From: Oxalobacteraceae bacterium
GTDB lineage: Bacteria > Pseudomonadota > Gammaproteobacteria > Burkholderiales > Burkholderiaceae_D
Reading direction: 5' to 3'
DNA length: 53,440 bases
Assembly: GCA_900299005.1 (NCBI GenBank)
Contig: OMID01000111.1
Coordinates: 1 to 53,440 of the forward strand
Shown here: positions 34,951-43,050 of the stretch, piece by piece
Layout: the number at the start of each line of letters is the position of its first letter
Numbering within the stretch: the stretch's first letter is position 1
Translations under genes and position numbers: made by a program
The notes under the pieces: generated by a model
The model's database searches: none
What the model was told of the DNA's origin: nothing
The model's input: only the letters and a program-made list of their open reading frames with translations

Positions 34951-35886
34951 TCATGCAGCAAAACGATGCTGTGTCTGCTGCGCTTGCTGCAGTTTTTCTT
35001 CGCGAACTTGTCGGGCAATCGCCTCGACTTGTTCGTCGCTCATACCAAATTGCCGTTTCATGGTTTCGAGTTTCATCTGCTCTTCTTCGGTAACGATGCC
35101 ATCCGCCAGTGCTTCGCGGATCTGTGTTTCGTACAGCACTTCGCGACGTTCCACCTGCGTGGTGTAGGCCGTTGCCACGACACCGGTCAGGATCGCCGCC
35201 AACGCTATGGCCAATACTTGCGTGAGCACGACCAGCACCACACCGAACACCGAGACCGGATCAACATTGCCCCAACCGGAAATAATGGTCAGCAGGTACC
35301 ACTTCATGGTGGCCGGAATCGAGGGGAAGACCTCGGGCTGCAAATGACCTTCGGCGATATAAATCAGCGAGGAGCACAGCAGGCAGGAAATCATCAGCAG
35401 GAACAGCGCCGAAGTGAAGGAGTCCCGCTCGTACCGAACGGCTTCGATCAGATCCGTCAGTGCGCTGTTGTAGCGAGAGAGCTTGAAAATGCGCATCAGC
35501 CTGAAGAGTCGCAGGAAGCGCAAATCGAGACCCGGCATTAGCAGCTGCAGGTAGAACGGCACTGTGCCAAAGAAATCAATGAAGCCGTAAAAACTGAAAA
35601 CATACTCCTTGCGACCGCGCCATGCGCCGCCTTCCCCGACCTGGTACTTCACGCCATACGACCAGACCCGCAGGACATACTCGGCCGTAAACACCATCAC
35701 GCTGGCGACATCAAAAATATGGAAATACATGGCATAAGCCTCGTGCAGTTCATGCACGGATTCGAGAATGATCGCTAGTACATTCAGCACAACCACGGAG
35801 GCGATAAAAATCTCGCAATAGCGCGCGGCGTTGTTGTGGACGGAGCCTTCGAGGAGTTCGTAAATGCGAGTCTGCAGAGATTTCAT
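34951..35886 (-). CDS. Voltage-gated channel-like protein, S-G-W-G-N filter
   Basis: This 311-residue six-helix channel has a strong S4 (DLRFLRLFRLMRIFKLSR, about 121-138). At the filter the sequence is TIISGWGN (200-207), where K+ channels have T-V-G-Y-G-D. The Val-to-Ser and Asp-to-Asn changes are shared with the paralogue at 38183-39091 and with a pseudogene at 45960-46470. The Tyr-to-Trp change is unique. Selectivity is therefore uncertain. The cytosolic tail has the short motif ALADGIVTEEEQ followed by FGMSDEQVEAI, which resembles half of a TerB domain. No ribosome site is obvious, but the start aligns with that of the paralogue. Confidence 0.88.
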   Translation of the reverse strand: MKSLQTRIYELLEGSVHNNAARYCEIFIASVVVLNVLAIILESVHELHEAYAMYFHIFDVASVMVFTAEYVLRVWSYGVKYQVGEGGAWRGRKEYVFSFYGFIDFFGTVPFYLQLLMPGLDLRFLRLFRLMRIFKLSRYNSALTDLIEAVRYERDSFTSALFLLMISCLLCSSLIYIAEGHLQPEVFPSIPATMKWYLLTIISGWGNVDPVSVFGVVLVVLTQVLAIALAAILTGVVATAYTTQVERREVLYETQIREALADGIVTEEEQMKLETMKRQFGMSDEQVEAIARQVREEKLQQAQQTQHRFAA

Positions 35887-36646
35887 GAATGGTAAAGTCG
35901 TGCCAGGCTAGGCCAGCGTCGGATCATTGTTGCGAGTTTTGTCAATGGTGATATCCAAAACAACCGTCTCTTCTTGGGATTGACGCAGCGGTGGACAGGC
36001 TTGGATAACCACAACGCGATATTATATCGTCGAGTGATGATTGATCGGTGTCGAGATTTGTGCGGGTGAAATAGTGCATCTCGCACGCTGTTAAGCGCCT
36101 CTTGTAAACTATTTTTTATTTTGTTTTTTAAGATGATGATGACTAGAACTTGAGTAATTGCGAATAAGGACTGATAGGAGGCTACACTCGTTGCGAGTTT
36201 TTCGTTCTGCCACCAGTGCTGATCATTTCGATAACACCTTTCTCAGATACCTGCTGCGCTGGTGTCTGTCGCCGGAAGATCCGAAGTTCTTCTCGCGGGG
36301 CTCGTCCTGACCTACATGAGCAGCTGGCTGAGTCTGGTCACTCGATGTTGGCGTCCAGTTTGCGTGGGCTGGCTGCGATGGCTGATAAGGACGACATCGG
36401 CCGTCAGCTGCAGCGTCCGGGGCACTCGGCCGAACTGGATCGCACCATCTGGTAGCCTGCTGTTGGCGAGCGCCCATCGGGCTGAAAATTTATCGCAGCG
36501 GGGCGCTGGCCGCGTTGCCAATGTTTTGCCGCTCGTCTGCACTGTCTGCGGTAATCTCACCTTGTCACAAGTCTGACTAGATGGGCTCTGCCTAAGCGGC
36601 AGGGCAGATCATAAGTGCCTGAACGATTCTGAAGCGAGGGAAGCGT
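35887..36646. other. 760-base gap with decayed-looking reading frames
   Basis: No intact gene is supported. An AGGAGG at 36176-36181 precedes a TTG at 36191 that opens a 39-codon frame (LRYLLRWCLSPEDPKFFSRG) ending at 36310. A second frame (36260-36455; LAESGHSMLASSLRGLAAM) could be its frameshifted continuation. This may be a small pseudogene, but I do not recognise the protein. The first 90 bases upstream of 35886 and the AT-rich part near 36080-36150 probably hold promoters. Confidence 0.35.
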
Positions 36647-38146
36647 ATGAAGACCTTTGATCTTGCCGTCATCGGTGGCGGACCTTCCGGCTTTGCTGCC
36701 ACGATGCGTGCACTGGATTTTGGCAAGCGCGTCGCACTGATTGAGCGTGGCAAACTCGGCGGTGCGGGTATTTTTAATGGAGCGCTGTCTTCCAAGACCA
36801 TGTGGGAGATGTCTGAGCTATACAAGCAGACACGGCATACGGGTTACGGATATACCGTGCTGGATTGCGAGCTCAGCTACACCGCAGTGATCAACGAGAT
36901 GCATCGCGCAGTCGCCAGCAAGCACGGACAGCTGCGCGAACAAGTCAATCACTTTCGCAGAAAAGCGCAGCTGGAAGAATTTCAGGGGCATGGCAAACTG
37001 CGTAATGCCAATGAAATTGAAATCACGCTCAACAGCGGCGGTGTCGAGGTGATACACGCTGAGAATATCGTGCTGGCCATCGGTAGCCGGCCACGCTATC
37101 TGCCCGAGATTCCCATCGATGAAAAAATCATTCTCACCAGCGACGGCATAGCCTCTCTGCCGGACTTCCCCAAAAGCATCGTGATACTCGGTGCCGGGGT
37201 CATAGGGTGCGAGTTTGCGACGATTTTCTCCAACTACGGACGTACCAAGGTCTATCTGATCGACAAGGAAGAGCGCATTCTGCCCTTCGAGGACGACGAC
37301 ATTTCGCATGCGCTCGCGGCCAACCTCGAGAAGAACGGCGTGGTCATTCACCATGGCTCTTTACTGGAGTCGATGAAGATCGTCGATGGCCGCGTCGAGT
37401 ATGTGCTCAATTACAAAGACGGCCGTCGCGAGATACACACGGTGGATCATGCGCTGGTGTCCGTCGGCCGCGTGGCCAACACCGAGAATCTGGGTCTGGA
37501 CAATGCGGGCGTCCAGCTGACCGAGCGCGGCTACTGTATTGACAATAACACCCGCACCACAGTACCCACGATTTACGCTGTCGGCGATTTCACTGCCGAT
37601 ATCTCGTTGGTTAATGTGGGCGAACTGGAGGGGCGTTATGCGGTAGAGCGCATTTTTGGCGATCCTTCGCACGAACTGATTTACGAGAATATCTCGACCA
37701 TCATGTTCCTGAACCCCGAAGTAGCTGCAGTGGGCCTGAACGAGACTCAAGCCCGCAAGAAAAAAATCCCCTATCGCGTCGCCGTCATGAACTACCGGTA
37801 TATCAACCGTGCGATCGCCATGGGCAAGACCTCAGGCTTCTTCAAGATTCTGGTCACTGACGATGACGAGATGAAGATCCTGGGTATGCGGGTCATGGGC
37901 AATCATGCGTCTAGCACGAGTCAGGCGATCGCACTCATGATTGCGCTGGGCGAGGGAGTGCACAAGCTGGCCGAGCTGATTTTTCCGCATCCCTCGGTGC
38001 CGGAGGGTATACAGGAATGCGCTCGCATGTTGATGGGTAAATCCATCGTCAAGCCCGAGGTCTTCAATCGGGATCTACGCTGTTATCGGGTCGATGCCGA
38101 GGGCAGGGTAGAGCATTTGTATCAAGGACGGCCAAACGCTGGCTGA
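36647..38146 (+). CDS. SthA/lipoamide-dehydrogenase-like flavoprotein lacking active-site cysteines
   Basis: This 499-residue class I pyridine-nucleotide oxidoreductase has an FAD motif (IGGGPSGFAATMRAL, 9-23), an NAD(P) motif (ILGAGVIGCEFA), the second FAD motif (TIYAVGDFT) and a dimerisation domain ending HPSVPEGIQE, with the His-Glu pair. At the redox disulfide the family has GGTCxNxGCxPSK; here the segment is GGAGIFNGALSSK, so both cysteines are replaced (G41, A46). It cannot work as a disulfide reductase. Soluble transhydrogenase SthA also has a reduced motif, so hydride transfer between NAD(H) and NADP(H) or to a quinone is possible. GAGGGAAG precedes the ATG. It sits alone among channel genes. 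Confidence 0.87.
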   Translation: MKTFDLAVIGGGPSGFAATMRALDFGKRVALIERGKLGGAGIFNGALSSKTMWEMSELYKQTRHTGYGYTVLDCELSYTAVINEMHRAVASKHGQLREQVNHFRRKAQLEEFQGHGKLRNANEIEITLNSGGVEVIHAENIVLAIGSRPRYLPEIPIDEKIILTSDGIASLPDFPKSIVILGAGVIGCEFATIFSNYGRTKVYLIDKEERILPFEDDDISHALAANLEKNGVVIHHGSLLESMKIVDGRVEYVLNYKDGRREIHTVDHALVSVGRVANTENLGLDNAGVQLTERGYCIDNNTRTTVPTIYAVGDFTADISLVNVGELEGRYAVERIFGDPSHELIYENISTIMFLNPEVAAVGLNETQARKKKIPYRVAVMNYRYINRAIAMGKTSGFFKILVTDDDEMKILGMRVMGNHASSTSQAIALMIALGEGVHKLAELIFPHPSVPEGIQECARMLMGKSIVKPEVFNRDLRCYRVDAEGRVEHLYQGRPNAG

Positions 38147-38182
38147 GGGCTTGCCGAAGCGTTTTGCCAAAGTGCAGGGCAA

Positions 38183-39091
38183 TCAGGTGTTGGCGCTGGT
38201 TGCCTCCCGCTCCTTTCGTATTTCTTCCATGATGCCTTTGACGCTCTCTTCGCTGAGACGGTACTGACGGCGCAGCCGATCCAGTACTTCTTGTTCTGCG
38301 TCCGTCACCACACCGTCGGCGAGCGCCTCTCGCAGTTGCTGCCCGAACGCCGCTTTTTTGCGCGAGAGCTGGTTGGAAAATGCGGAAGCGACAATGCCGG
38401 TCATGATCGCTGCCATGCAGACACCCAGAAATCCCGTGATCAGCGCAATGATTTCTCCGGCGAGGCTAAGCTCCTCCACGTTCCCATAGCCTGAGGTAAT
38501 GGTAATGATCGACCAATAAAGGCAGGCCGGGATCGAGCCAAAATGCTGAGGCTGACGATGACCTTCGGCGAAATACATCAGGGAGGCTGACACAATGGTG
38601 GCAATCACCAGCAAGAACAAGGCAGAGGTGAATGCCTTGCGTTCTGATGCCACTGCATGAAACAAGTCTTGTAACGCCGTGTTGTATTTGGAGAGCTTCA
38701 GAATCCGCAAAAGCCGCAGCACCCGCAGTACACGGAGATCAAGGTAAGGAAACAGGAAATGAAGGTAAAAGGGCGCTGTCGCAAAAAAATCGACCAGTCC
38801 AAAAAAACTGAAAATGTATTCGCGACGGCCTTTCCAGGCGCCTCCCTCTGACGGCTGGTAACGTGCACCATAAGACCAAGTTCTCAGCACATATTCCGTA
38901 GTAAAGAACATCACGCTCCAGAATTCCAGCTCGTGAAAAAATTCTTTATAGTTGGCATGTATCTCTGGAACCGAATCGAAAACCACAGCAGCGCAATTGA
39001 TCACGACCACTACCGTGATCATCCATTCAGCCAACTTGCCATAGGCATCATGGGAAGATCCGTCGAGGATCCTCATCAGTGTTTGTTTCAT
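38183..39091 (-). CDS. Voltage-gated channel-like protein, S-G-Y-G-N filter
   Basis: This 302-residue six-helix channel is clearly paralogous to the product of 34951-35886 (shared SEGGAW or GEGGAW, GR+EY(I/V)FSF, MYFAEGH, SIPA). S4 is DLRVLRVLRLLRILKLSK (118-135). The filter reads TITSGYGN (197-204) instead of T-x-T-V-G-Y-G-D: Val to Ser and Asp to Asn. The tail has ALADGVVTDAEQ then YRLSEESVKGI, the same TerB-like motif. The ATG at 39091 is chosen because it matches the paralogue's start; an ATG at 39133 is in frame. Confidence 0.88.
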   Translation of the reverse strand: MKQTLMRILDGSSHDAYGKLAEWMITVVVVINCAAVVFDSVPEIHANYKEFFHELEFWSVMFFTTEYVLRTWSYGARYQPSEGGAWKGRREYIFSFFGLVDFFATAPFYLHFLFPYLDLRVLRVLRLLRILKLSKYNTALQDLFHAVASERKAFTSALFLLVIATIVSASLMYFAEGHRQPQHFGSIPACLYWSIITITSGYGNVEELSLAGEIIALITGFLGVCMAAIMTGIVASAFSNQLSRKKAAFGQQLREALADGVVTDAEQEVLDRLRRQYRLSEESVKGIMEEIRKEREATSANT

Positions 39092-39314
39092 GAATAAAGA
39101 TGAAAAGAAGGCGAAACCAGGCTCGCGATGCATCGATGTTCAATCGCGAAAAAAATAGTTTGATCAGTTGAGTTTTGCAGGATATTCAGTTCATTATTTC
39201 TCTCTATTCGTGCAATATAGCGATGCTCTCAACATCGTTCAGTAGTTGGATTGAATTCATGCTTGAAGGTACGATGACGATTTTGGGCTTAAAAAAACCT
39301 GATGGAGGACACCC

Positions 39315-39491
39315 ATGCGCTTTGTCTTGATTAATACTCTCATGTTGTCATCCCGCCGCTTGCAGCATCGCCTGCTAAGCAATCTTCAGCCCCCTCCCGC
39401 TGATCGGCCATTGCCGCGTAAAGATCACACAGGCTTCATACTGACTCTGCTGTGTATCACCCTGGGCATCGCGTTTTATCTGATGTCCTGA
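39315..39491 (+). CDS. 58-residue single-helix membrane protein
   Basis: This short ORF has a strong ribosome site (GGAGG, 6 bases before ATG). It encodes a basic, Pro-rich N-part (RRLQHRLLSNLQPPPADR) and one hydrophobic helix at the C-end (GFILTLLCITLGIAFYLM). The size and layout resemble small proteins that bind larger membrane proteins. It lies on the strand opposite to its two flanking channel genes. The family is not recognised. Confidence 0.5.
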   Translation: MRFVLINTLMLSSRRLQHRLLSNLQPPPADRPLPRKDHTGFILTLLCITLGIAFYLMS

Positions 39492-39565
39492 AACAGGGGC
39501 GTTCCCTTGCCAATGGCATTGCCTTGGCAAGCGGAAGTGTCTGAAGTACCGGCGACAATCCTTCA

Positions 39566-41137
39566 TTATCGTTGATTTAGCTGTCTCCATATCGCCCGCT
39601 CATCCTCGGTGGCCCGGCCGGGTGTCTCGAACAATGCCTGCATTTGTGCGGCATTGCCGGTCGCAGCAATCTGCCGTAGATTGGAGATGGCCATCCGGAA
39701 CTGCTCAAATGCCACTTCAGGTTGTTCTCTGATGAATTCCAGCGGAAGTGCGCCACGCGCTTGTTCTTCCCTCTCCAATCGGACTCTCTCGATCAGCAAA
39801 TCGACTTCCTCTGATGAAATGTGCAAGTCTTGTGCCTCGCGCAGTATTTGCGCACGGTGCTCATCTGAGAGATTGCCGTCTTTCATGAAATGCAGCAACT
39901 CTGCGTGCATCAATTCGCGGTCTTTGTGCAGTTGATCGTTAAAGGCGGTTGAGAGAATTGCCGCGGGAACGGCAAAGATGCCGATGCCGACCAGCGCCAT
40001 GATGATGGTCATCAGTCGGCCCACTGGCGTCACTGGGGAGATATCGCCGTACCCCACCGAGGCTAGCGTGACAACCGCCCAGTAGATAGACTGAGGAATG
40101 TTTTCGAATTTGTCTGGCTGGGCTTCATGCTCGAACAGGTAGCCCAAGCTCGCGGTCAGGATCACCAGAAGAATCATGATGAACGTCGAGGCGCCGATCA
40201 CTGGCCATTCCCGCTTCAGTGCTTTGAGCAAGGTGCCAGTCGAGGTCGTATAGCGAGTCAGCTTAAGAAGTCGCATCAGTCTGAAGATTCGCAGGAAGCG
40301 CAAGTCAAACAACTGATGCAGTAGACTTTCTAGAAAAAAAGGCACGATGGCCAGCAGATCAATGATCACGATAGGCTGTCGCGCGTATTCGAACCGTCCC
40401 CCCAGCCCACGATAATCAGGATCCTCAACGCACGAATACAGCCGGAAAATGTATTCCATCGAAAATATAAACACAGCGATTGCATCCACCACGATGAATT
40501 GAACGTTAAGGGCGTAGTGGATCGATTCAACAGACTCCAGCACCACAGATACCACCGAGATGAACACCCACCAGACGATGAAGCTGTCCAGCAGCTCTTG
40601 CAGCTTGCCGCTGGTTGGTGTGGGATTCAGTAGTGCATAGACTTGCTGCCGGAATGTATGACCCTCGTTCAGGCGGCGAAATTCCTGCACTGCGGGGACC
40701 AGGATACGGAAGAGCTTCAGTAACCTCAGCAGCCGCAGTGTACGCAGCATGCGAAGATCCATGGCAATAAATGAGCTCAGGTAGAACGGTAATATCGCTG
40801 CCAGATCGATCAATGCGTAGGGACTAAATATATACCGCAGGCGAGGCATGCGCGAACGAGCGAATTCCGGATCTTCTGGCGCCACAAACAGTCGAAGAGC
40901 ATATTCTACGGTGAAGACAGCCAGTGAAAACTGGTCGAACACATGGAATAAGAATTTATTCGGCTCATAGACTGCGGGCACATGCTCTGCGAGCATGCTG
41001 ATCAGGTTCGCAATGATCAGAATAGAGATCCAGCGATCAAACTCCCGCTGAAGATTATTCGGATTCGATTGATCGAAGAGCCACGCATAGATAAAGTTTC
41101 GCAGCGTGACGGGCGCTACATCGCGACTAGTCTCCAT
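39566..41137 (-). CDS. Channel with two tandem voltage sensors and one pore
   Basis: The 523-residue protein has a first four-helix voltage sensor (S1-S4 about 35-146; S4 DLRMLRTLRLLRLLKLFR, 127-144), then a linker of about 40 residues. A complete second sensor follows (185-297; S4 DLRFLRIFRLMRLLKLTR, 278-295), then S5, one K+ filter SVGYGD (360-365) and S6. The two sensors share VEY/MEY..RL......DP and (A/V)IDL(A/L)AI(L/V)PF. No pore follows the first sensor. The tail has FMKDGNLSDEH then LHISSEEVDLLIERV (TerB-like motif), followed by about 70 further residues. GGGGGAT precedes the ATG at 41137. A tetramer would carry eight sensors around one pore. Confidence 0.92.
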   Translation of the reverse strand: METSRDVAPVTLRNFIYAWLFDQSNPNNLQREFDRWISILIIANLISMLAEHVPAVYEPNKFLFHVFDQFSLAVFTVEYALRLFVAPEDPEFARSRMPRLRYIFSPYALIDLAAILPFYLSSFIAMDLRMLRTLRLLRLLKLFRILVPAVQEFRRLNEGHTFRQQVYALLNPTPTSGKLQELLDSFIVWWVFISVVSVVLESVESIHYALNVQFIVVDAIAVFIFSMEYIFRLYSCVEDPDYRGLGGRFEYARQPIVIIDLLAIVPFFLESLLHQLFDLRFLRIFRLMRLLKLTRYTTSTGTLLKALKREWPVIGASTFIMILLVILTASLGYLFEHEAQPDKFENIPQSIYWAVVTLASVGYGDISPVTPVGRLMTIIMALVGIGIFAVPAAILSTAFNDQLHKDRELMHAELLHFMKDGNLSDEHRAQILREAQDLHISSEEVDLLIERVRLEREEQARGALPLEFIREQPEVAFEQFRMAISNLRQIAATGNAAQMQALFETPGRATEDERAIWRQLNQR

Positions 41138-41212
41138 GAAAAGGCATCCCCCAGAGTATTTGATTGCCGTTCATCCGGCGCATTATTTTTTTAATGGATC
41201 AACGATGGTTTT

Positions 41213-41794
41213 TTAAAATCGGAATTCGGCAACATGAATGACAGAGAAGCCCCGTCCGCAGACCGACAGTCGCAATGACAATGGCTCGGCGAGTGTTTCC
41301 TCGTCCCCTAGGCTGCTGTAGGCAAGACTGCTTCCGTCGGGCGGTTTGGGCGTGCCTTTTTCCATAATCAGGCTGCCTTGCGTATCGAGTCGCGTGCGAT
41401 CACAGCTGCTTGCAAAGACCGGATGCTGGTTACTGAACGGGTTACGCATCTCCTCGAAAGGCCCTTGTGCCGCGATCATCCCTTCGCGACAATCGGCCCA
41501 CGTGGTCTCGGTCAGGTTACAGGCAATAAGGTCGGTGGCTTGCCCGGATTGGCGCCGCTCTCCCTGCTGGCCCATCCACGCAGCGACTGCCTCGCCCTGC
41601 GCTTTGAGTATTTCGGTGCGATTGCCATCGGCCCAAGTCGATAATCCCAGACGTGTAACTGTGATGGCGGTAGCCAAGGCAATGATGATGAATATCGCGT
41701 CGCGCCAGCCGAAATAGGCGGCCTTTTTCCTGCTGGATTCGACATTGATATCCATGGCGTCAACAGGTACTTCAACGATGGCTTCAGTCTGCAC
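41213..41794 (-). CDS. Hypothetical single-pass membrane protein
   Basis: This 193-residue protein starts with GTG at 41794 behind AAGGAGA. After about 30 residues comes one membrane helix (WRDAIFIIIALATAITVTRLGL), and then a largely polar domain of about 140 residues with four cysteines (near 91, 101, 130 and 178) that could form disulfides outside the cytoplasm. The layout (short cytosolic N-end, one helix, exported domain) recalls type IV pilin-like proteins, but there is no prepilin cleavage motif. The family is not recognised. It follows 75 bases upstream of the double-sensor channel on the same strand. Confidence 0.7.
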   Translation of the reverse strand: MQTEAIVEVPVDAMDINVESSRKKAAYFGWRDAIFIIIALATAITVTRLGLSTWADGNRTEILKAQGEAVAAWMGQQGERRQSGQATDLIACNLTETTWADCREGMIAAQGPFEEMRNPFSNQHPVFASSCDRTRLDTQGSLIMEKGTPKPPDGSSLAYSSLGDEETLAEPLSLRLSVCGRGFSVIHVAEFRF

Positions 41795-42326
41795 GTTGTA
41801 TCTCCTTCAGTGACAATGTGTCTCTACACATAGTGTGAACGACTGGAACTTTTAAGCTTGCTCGTTAGGAATCATGCACGACTTTTTTTCAACACGCCAT
41901 ATTGTCAGAGAGATTTACTCGATAGAGAAGTAATTCGCTGAAGAAAAGTTTAAATATTTTTAACATGGATTGATATGCTTAACACTTTTGCACGATTTCA
42001 GGCGCAACGGTGATGGAATTTTCAAGGTTTGCTAAATCAAAATTAATCTTTATGCAATATAGCAAATCTCAGTTAGCGAAAATCCCCCTCTATGGCTTGC
42101 CCGACTGCTCAGACAGGAGGGGCAAGTGGTCACGCCCCGTCAGTTGTTGCAGCACGTTTGGGGTCCGGAATCTGTGGAGCATACTCACTATCTTCGACTG
42201 TACATGGCACAGCTCAGGAGCAAGCTGGAAGCCGACCCTTCCCGTCCATCCCTGCTATTCACCGAACCGGGAATGGAATATCGACCCTCCGATAGTCGCT
42301 GAACTGAAAACCCTGTCTCGTGGCGA
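41795..42326. other. AT-rich gap containing the kdpE fragment
   Basis: The left 290 bases are AT-rich without a gene and probably hold the promoter of the 193-residue protein. The right part contains the KdpE remnant listed separately. Confidence 0.6.
42090..42302 (+). pseudogene. kdpE: KdpE response regulator, C-terminal fragment
   Basis: An open frame without its own start encodes the DNA-binding end of KdpE, the response regulator of the Kdp K+-uptake operon. Readable parts are LLRQEGQVVTPRQLLQHVWG, then HTHYLRLYMAQLRSKLE, then PSLLFTEPGMEYRP before a stop at 42300. This winged-helix segment is very characteristic of KdpE. No receiver domain and no kdpD or kdpFABC sequence is found upstream; the preceding bases are AT-rich. 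It is a relic of a K+ regulatory operon at this locus. Confidence 0.82.
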
Positions 42327-42722
42327 TCAATGATCTAATGCAAGCGCCAGCTCGGACTCATCGAGGAAACCATCCCCATCAATGTCGTACTCGCCAAACC
42401 GTTTTGTCAGACGGCGGTTTTTTACCTCATCTCGGGATAGCTTTGCATCATCGTTCACGTCTTGAGAATCGAGTATTTTGTGCACGAAAATTTCCGTCTG
42501 GTGTACGCGACCATCACGATTTTTATCCATCACATCGAATTTTTTATACACCTCGGGGCGAAGGCGAGCCTCCTCTCGGTCGAGAGTACCGTCATTGTTT
42601 CTGTCTGCACGGCGGAAATCCATTGCCCAGGGGATCATGAACATGAGTAAAACGATCAGAGCCAAGACAGCCTTGACTTTGGAAGGAATGGGGCGCGCCA
42701 TAGTTTTATCCGTTGTCGACAT
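42327..42722 (-). CDS. Membrane-anchored four-EF-hand protein
   Basis: The 131-residue product has one membrane helix (VKAVLALIVLLMFMIPWAM, about residues 15-33), then four EF-hand loops: DRNNDGTLDREE, DKNRDGRVHQTE, DVNDDAKLSRDE and DIDGDGFLDESE. Loops 1, 2 and 4 have the full Asp/Asn-x-Asp-Gly pattern; loop 3 has Ala in place of Gly. The EF-hands follow the helix, and the helix is preceded by positive residues, so they probably face the periplasm and sense external Ca2+. The ATG at 42722 is chosen because the upstream part is not conserved-looking; the ribosome site is weak. Confidence 0.88.
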   Translation of the reverse strand: MSTTDKTMARPIPSKVKAVLALIVLLMFMIPWAMDFRRADRNNDGTLDREEARLRPEVYKKFDVMDKNRDGRVHQTEIFVHKILDSQDVNDDAKLSRDEVKNRRLTKRFGEYDIDGDGFLDESELALALDH

Positions 42723-43050
42723 CGTGAATTCTTTTTTGGAGACTTTAAGTCGAATTGTCACATTGTTCAAACAGGAGCGAATGGTAGGGGAGATCACTTG
42801 ATTTTTGTCAGAAAAAACGAAGAAGATTTTTTAACCGTGAAGGAGTGCATTGTTTTGCTAATGTTGTGAGAGGCAAGTCATTTCTCCAACACTAAAACGC
42901 TCATCAACAAGACGAGATTCATGCTTCATCAGATTGAATCTGAAAACCATTCAGTAATTTTCTGCGTCATCCGGCCAATCTTTTTTATCAGGTACTTTAT
43001 TTGATACCCGTTTGATGGAAGAATGTCGGTTTTTTCTTTCGGGGGAGGTC

